The position numbers were made by a program, and so were the translations under genes. From Trichomonas vaginalis G3 (lineage: Eukaryota; Parabasalia; Trichomonadida; Trichomonadidae): a stretch of 64,000 bases of DNA. The stretch covers positions 4,926,879 to 4,990,878 of the forward strand of contig NC_067206.1 of NCBI RefSeq assembly GCF_026262505.1, given 5' to 3'. Below are positions 61,407-64,000 of this stretch, in pieces. The notes below the pieces were generated by a model. The model searched no databases, had not been told where the DNA came from, and worked only from the letters and a program-made list of their open reading frames with translations. How positions within the stretch are numbered: position 1 is the first letter of the stretch; every line of letters begins with the position of its first letter.

Positions 61407-63113
61407 TGGAAGGAGTTTACATTCTCAAAATAAAAACCAGTTCAAAATCTTATTATTCCTTGAATAAAAATCATTTAATTTCAAATCCATTCCAAATCCT
61501 TAAATCTGTATTAAAATCATTTTGCCAACAACTAACAATACAAATTACATTTCCATATATCTTCTTGTCCATTTTAATTTTTTATCTCATTTTATTTAAT
61601 TTTATTTAAAGCATATAGACATCGAGATCCTTTACACATAGTTATATAAAAGTCAAATACATAATAAATTCTTAATTCTAGAGATATCTCAAAATCTCAT
61701 TTTTTTAATTTAAAATACCTTTCATTTTTCACAGTACGATCACAACAAACAAGCCATTTACTAATTAACACATATAAGAAAAATATCAAATTACAAAACA
61801 ACTTTCAATATCATTCGCATCAAATTCTATTTTTTCATAATTATCAACTACATGTTATTATATAATATATGTCGGCGCATATTCCACTCTATACAAGTGT
61901 CAGACACACTCACACAAAGCTGTGAGATTCATACCTCTATCAGTAGGACTTCTCAAATCAAGAACACATATGTTTCACTATCGCACATCTGTGTAGGATC
62001 TAATTAACCCTTTGGACTGGTACTTCAAAATTTGATAATTTGATAATTTCATGTGATATCATCATTTGCCTTTAAAACAACTGTGCGTTAAACTAGACAC
62101 GTTTCTCTATCATAATGCAAAATATCAAAGTTTGGGAGATTCCCAAAGTGTCTGAAACTGATCATAAGGGTGAAAAACCGTTTTCCAGAAGTTGGGAACG
62201 TAGGGTAATTTCTTTGATTTGTTAATTTACGATTAAAATGAACTATATCACTATTAATGCGATTTAATGAGATAATATTATATACACTAAAGGCTAAATT
62301 CCCTATTAAGATTTGTTTCTTTCTGCATTTTGAAGACTTCTTGACAAATTATTTTATTAACTCAATACATTAAGCTCTTGATTAGCTTAATAAGGAAGAA
62401 GAAAATTAGGTTCTATAAGCAAACATGAAATATTTTTTCATTCTTGAATATTCAGCTATTTTCTTAGTAGTATGAACATAAAATCAACGATTTCAATTGT
62501 GCCATAGAAAAACAATGTAACTTTCAGATTCAAAGGTCAAGAATTTATTCAAATTCTCTTTTGCGAATGTGTAGTATATATTATGTTATCATCGTAGTGG
62601 TTCCTTATAATAGTGCCGCTATAGCAGTTAATAAAACCTATTCAAATTCTTGTGATAAAACCCATATGCTAATTAACTACTATTTCATGTAGACTATTAA
62701 CCAACTAATTATAGGTATAAATATTCCATGATATGAGGTTATGTAAGTGGTTATGAAAGATTATGGTAACCAAAATTTTCTGAATCACAATGTATCTGCT
62801 ATTGTTCGAATCCTAATTTTCCATGGCTAACATAAGGTATGAACAATAGGCAATCAAAGCAATCGATATAGAAAGGTTTTAAAATATCTTCAATTTGCAT
62901 TAAATCAGCATTCTAACAATGGTCACCATCACTTGGAGTTTCCCTAGAGTAATCTATATTTGAGCTCTATATACTCAATTTGATAAATTTCCAAATCTTT
63001 ACATGGAATACATATGATGATATTGATATCTCTGATTTTTCATGCTGTTTGATAAATTGATATAATAATTTGGTATGTTTGTGATTTCAGAATTTTTCTT
63101 GAAATTTCGTTAG
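61407..63113. other. AT-rich intergenic DNA
   Basis: Upstream of the glycosyltransferase gene. No gene, RNA or repeat can be supported; short open frames are A/T-rich and look random. Confidence 0.5.
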
Positions 63114-64000
63114 ATGTTTCAAGAAATTCGATATCGTAAGAAACGGCCAATAATAGTTGATATCCCATTTATCGGACCATTCCTAATTGCTGTATTTATT
63201 GTTCTGATCACTAAAACATATAATTCAAGTGATAATTCGTTAATTAGCATGCCAAAATATAAAGAATACTTCGAAATTCACAAGCCTATGACTCCACACG
63301 AGAAGCCTGTCAATGCATCTTATAAAAAAGATATATATCCAAACAATATTTCCAGAACTTTAGTTACTAAAGAAGTTATTCTTCCGAACATCTATGTTAC
63401 AAAAACAATAGGTGATGTTGGTAAAGATGCTGTTATTCCATCAGCGAATGCTATTCAAGAATACGCAAAATCCGGAAATGCTTTCCTTGTTCAAATGAAA
63501 AACGTATTCGTAAATAACGAAGGCATTGTTTATGCAAACAATGTGTTCTATCCAGGAGACTGTGCTTGTCATTGGAGAGGCTGTATTGATTTCGAAGGAA
63601 AACATTTTCAAAAAGAATTCGAGTATACAACTGTTGATAAGGCAATTTGTATTACCCACGAATACGGATGGTTCTTTGCTCATTGGCTTATTGATTTCAT
63701 GCCAAAATTTGCAATAATTCCTGAAGATATACTTTTATCATCAAAGATCATCATTACAAGTTATGCCGATTTCACTATAAACGGATTGAAGTTCTTAGGA
63801 GTGAAACAATCCAATATTATTGCCCCTGTTCCAGATACTGCTGTTTTTTGCCGTACATTGTATACAGTTGAGCCAATTGTATGCACTAAATTCAATGCTT
63901 ATTTACTTCTCAACCTCCGAAGCCTTATTGTTAAGAAATGCAAACTTGATACAACTCCTGCAACGAAATACGTCTTCTACAATCGTGAAAATACAGATTA
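63114..64000 (+). CDS. GT61-family (DUF563) glycosyltransferase, N-terminal part
   Basis: The frame is open from ATG 63114 to the window end. The start MFQEIRYRKKRPIIVD is a short basic cytosolic tail before a membrane helix (about residues 16-38, IPFIGPFLIAVFIVLIT), i.e. a type II Golgi protein. The luminal part has the family blocks ITHEYGWFFAHWLIDFMPKF and, near the edge, KYVFYNREN (the YVFYNRE strand that precedes catalytic residues beyond the window). GT61 enzymes add xylose, GlcNAc or related sugars to glycans. The 3' end is missing because the window ends. Confidence 0.8.
   Translation, partial: MFQEIRYRKKRPIIVDIPFIGPFLIAVFIVLITKTYNSSDNSLISMPKYKEYFEIHKPMTPHEKPVNASYKKDIYPNNISRTLVTKEVILPNIYVTKTIGDVGKDAVIPSANAIQEYAKSGNAFLVQMKNVFVNNEGIVYANNVFYPGDCACHWRGCIDFEGKHFQKEFEYTTVDKAICITHEYGWFFAHWLIDFMPKFAIIPEDILLSSKIIITSYADFTINGLKFLGVKQSNIIAPVPDTAVFCRTLYTVEPIVCTKFNAYLLLNLRSLIVKKCKLDTTPATKYVFYNRENTD

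Overview
The window is AT-rich, compact and apparently intronless eukaryotic DNA. I read it as a trichomonad (Parabasalia, Trichomonas/Tritrichomonas type). The reasons are single-exon host genes, TCA-type initiator-like sequences lying directly before start codons, and a heavy load of Polinton/Maverick elements with Mutator-like and pogo-like DNA transposons. The species cannot be fixed from the sequence alone.

Layout. (1) 1 to about 5870: the right part of a first Polinton (Polinton 1), with intact frames for a major capsid-type protein and several structural-looking proteins. (2) about 6170-8600: a decayed Mutator-like (MULE) transposase gene followed by a 4 x 120 bp tandem repeat. (3) 8907-52131: a three-level nest. 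A pogo/Tc1-like transposon (about 1.94 kb by itself, TA target duplication, about 61 bp inverted ends) has a second Polinton (Polinton A, 9495-50776, GATAA duplication, 655 bp inverted ends) inside its transposase gene. Polinton A in turn has a third element (element B, 17300-37194, ATTAT duplication) inside its DNA polymerase gene. (4) 52132-64000: host DNA with a CDC50-type flippase subunit, a two-RRM protein, a CAMK-like kinase, about 6 kb of repeat-bearing intergenic DNA, and the start of a GT61-family glycosyltransferase.

Polinton A without B is about 21.4 kb. It carries PolB, retroviral-type integrase, packaging ATPase, a capsid-type gene, two KilA-N genes, a collagen/tail-collar fibre gene and several small structural or unknown genes. 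Most large genes are broken, so it is a recent fossil: its ends are nearly identical.

Element B has Polinton-type ends but no visible polymerase, integrase, ATPase or capsid gene. It is a nearly 20 kb inverted repeat. Each arm holds a 144-aa gene, a 92-aa coiled-coil gene, an SF3-type helicase gene and an HNH endonuclease gene, then kilobases of 25-bp minisatellite. The centre of the palindrome holds fragments of a KilA-N gene and an integrase gene related to those of Polinton A. B looks like a palindromic satellite of Polintons and is the best candidate here for an undescribed system.

A second notable signal is a family of six 24-26 bp double-hairpin insertions in Polinton A. Their stems change in a base-pair-preserving way, and several sit in frame inside genes.
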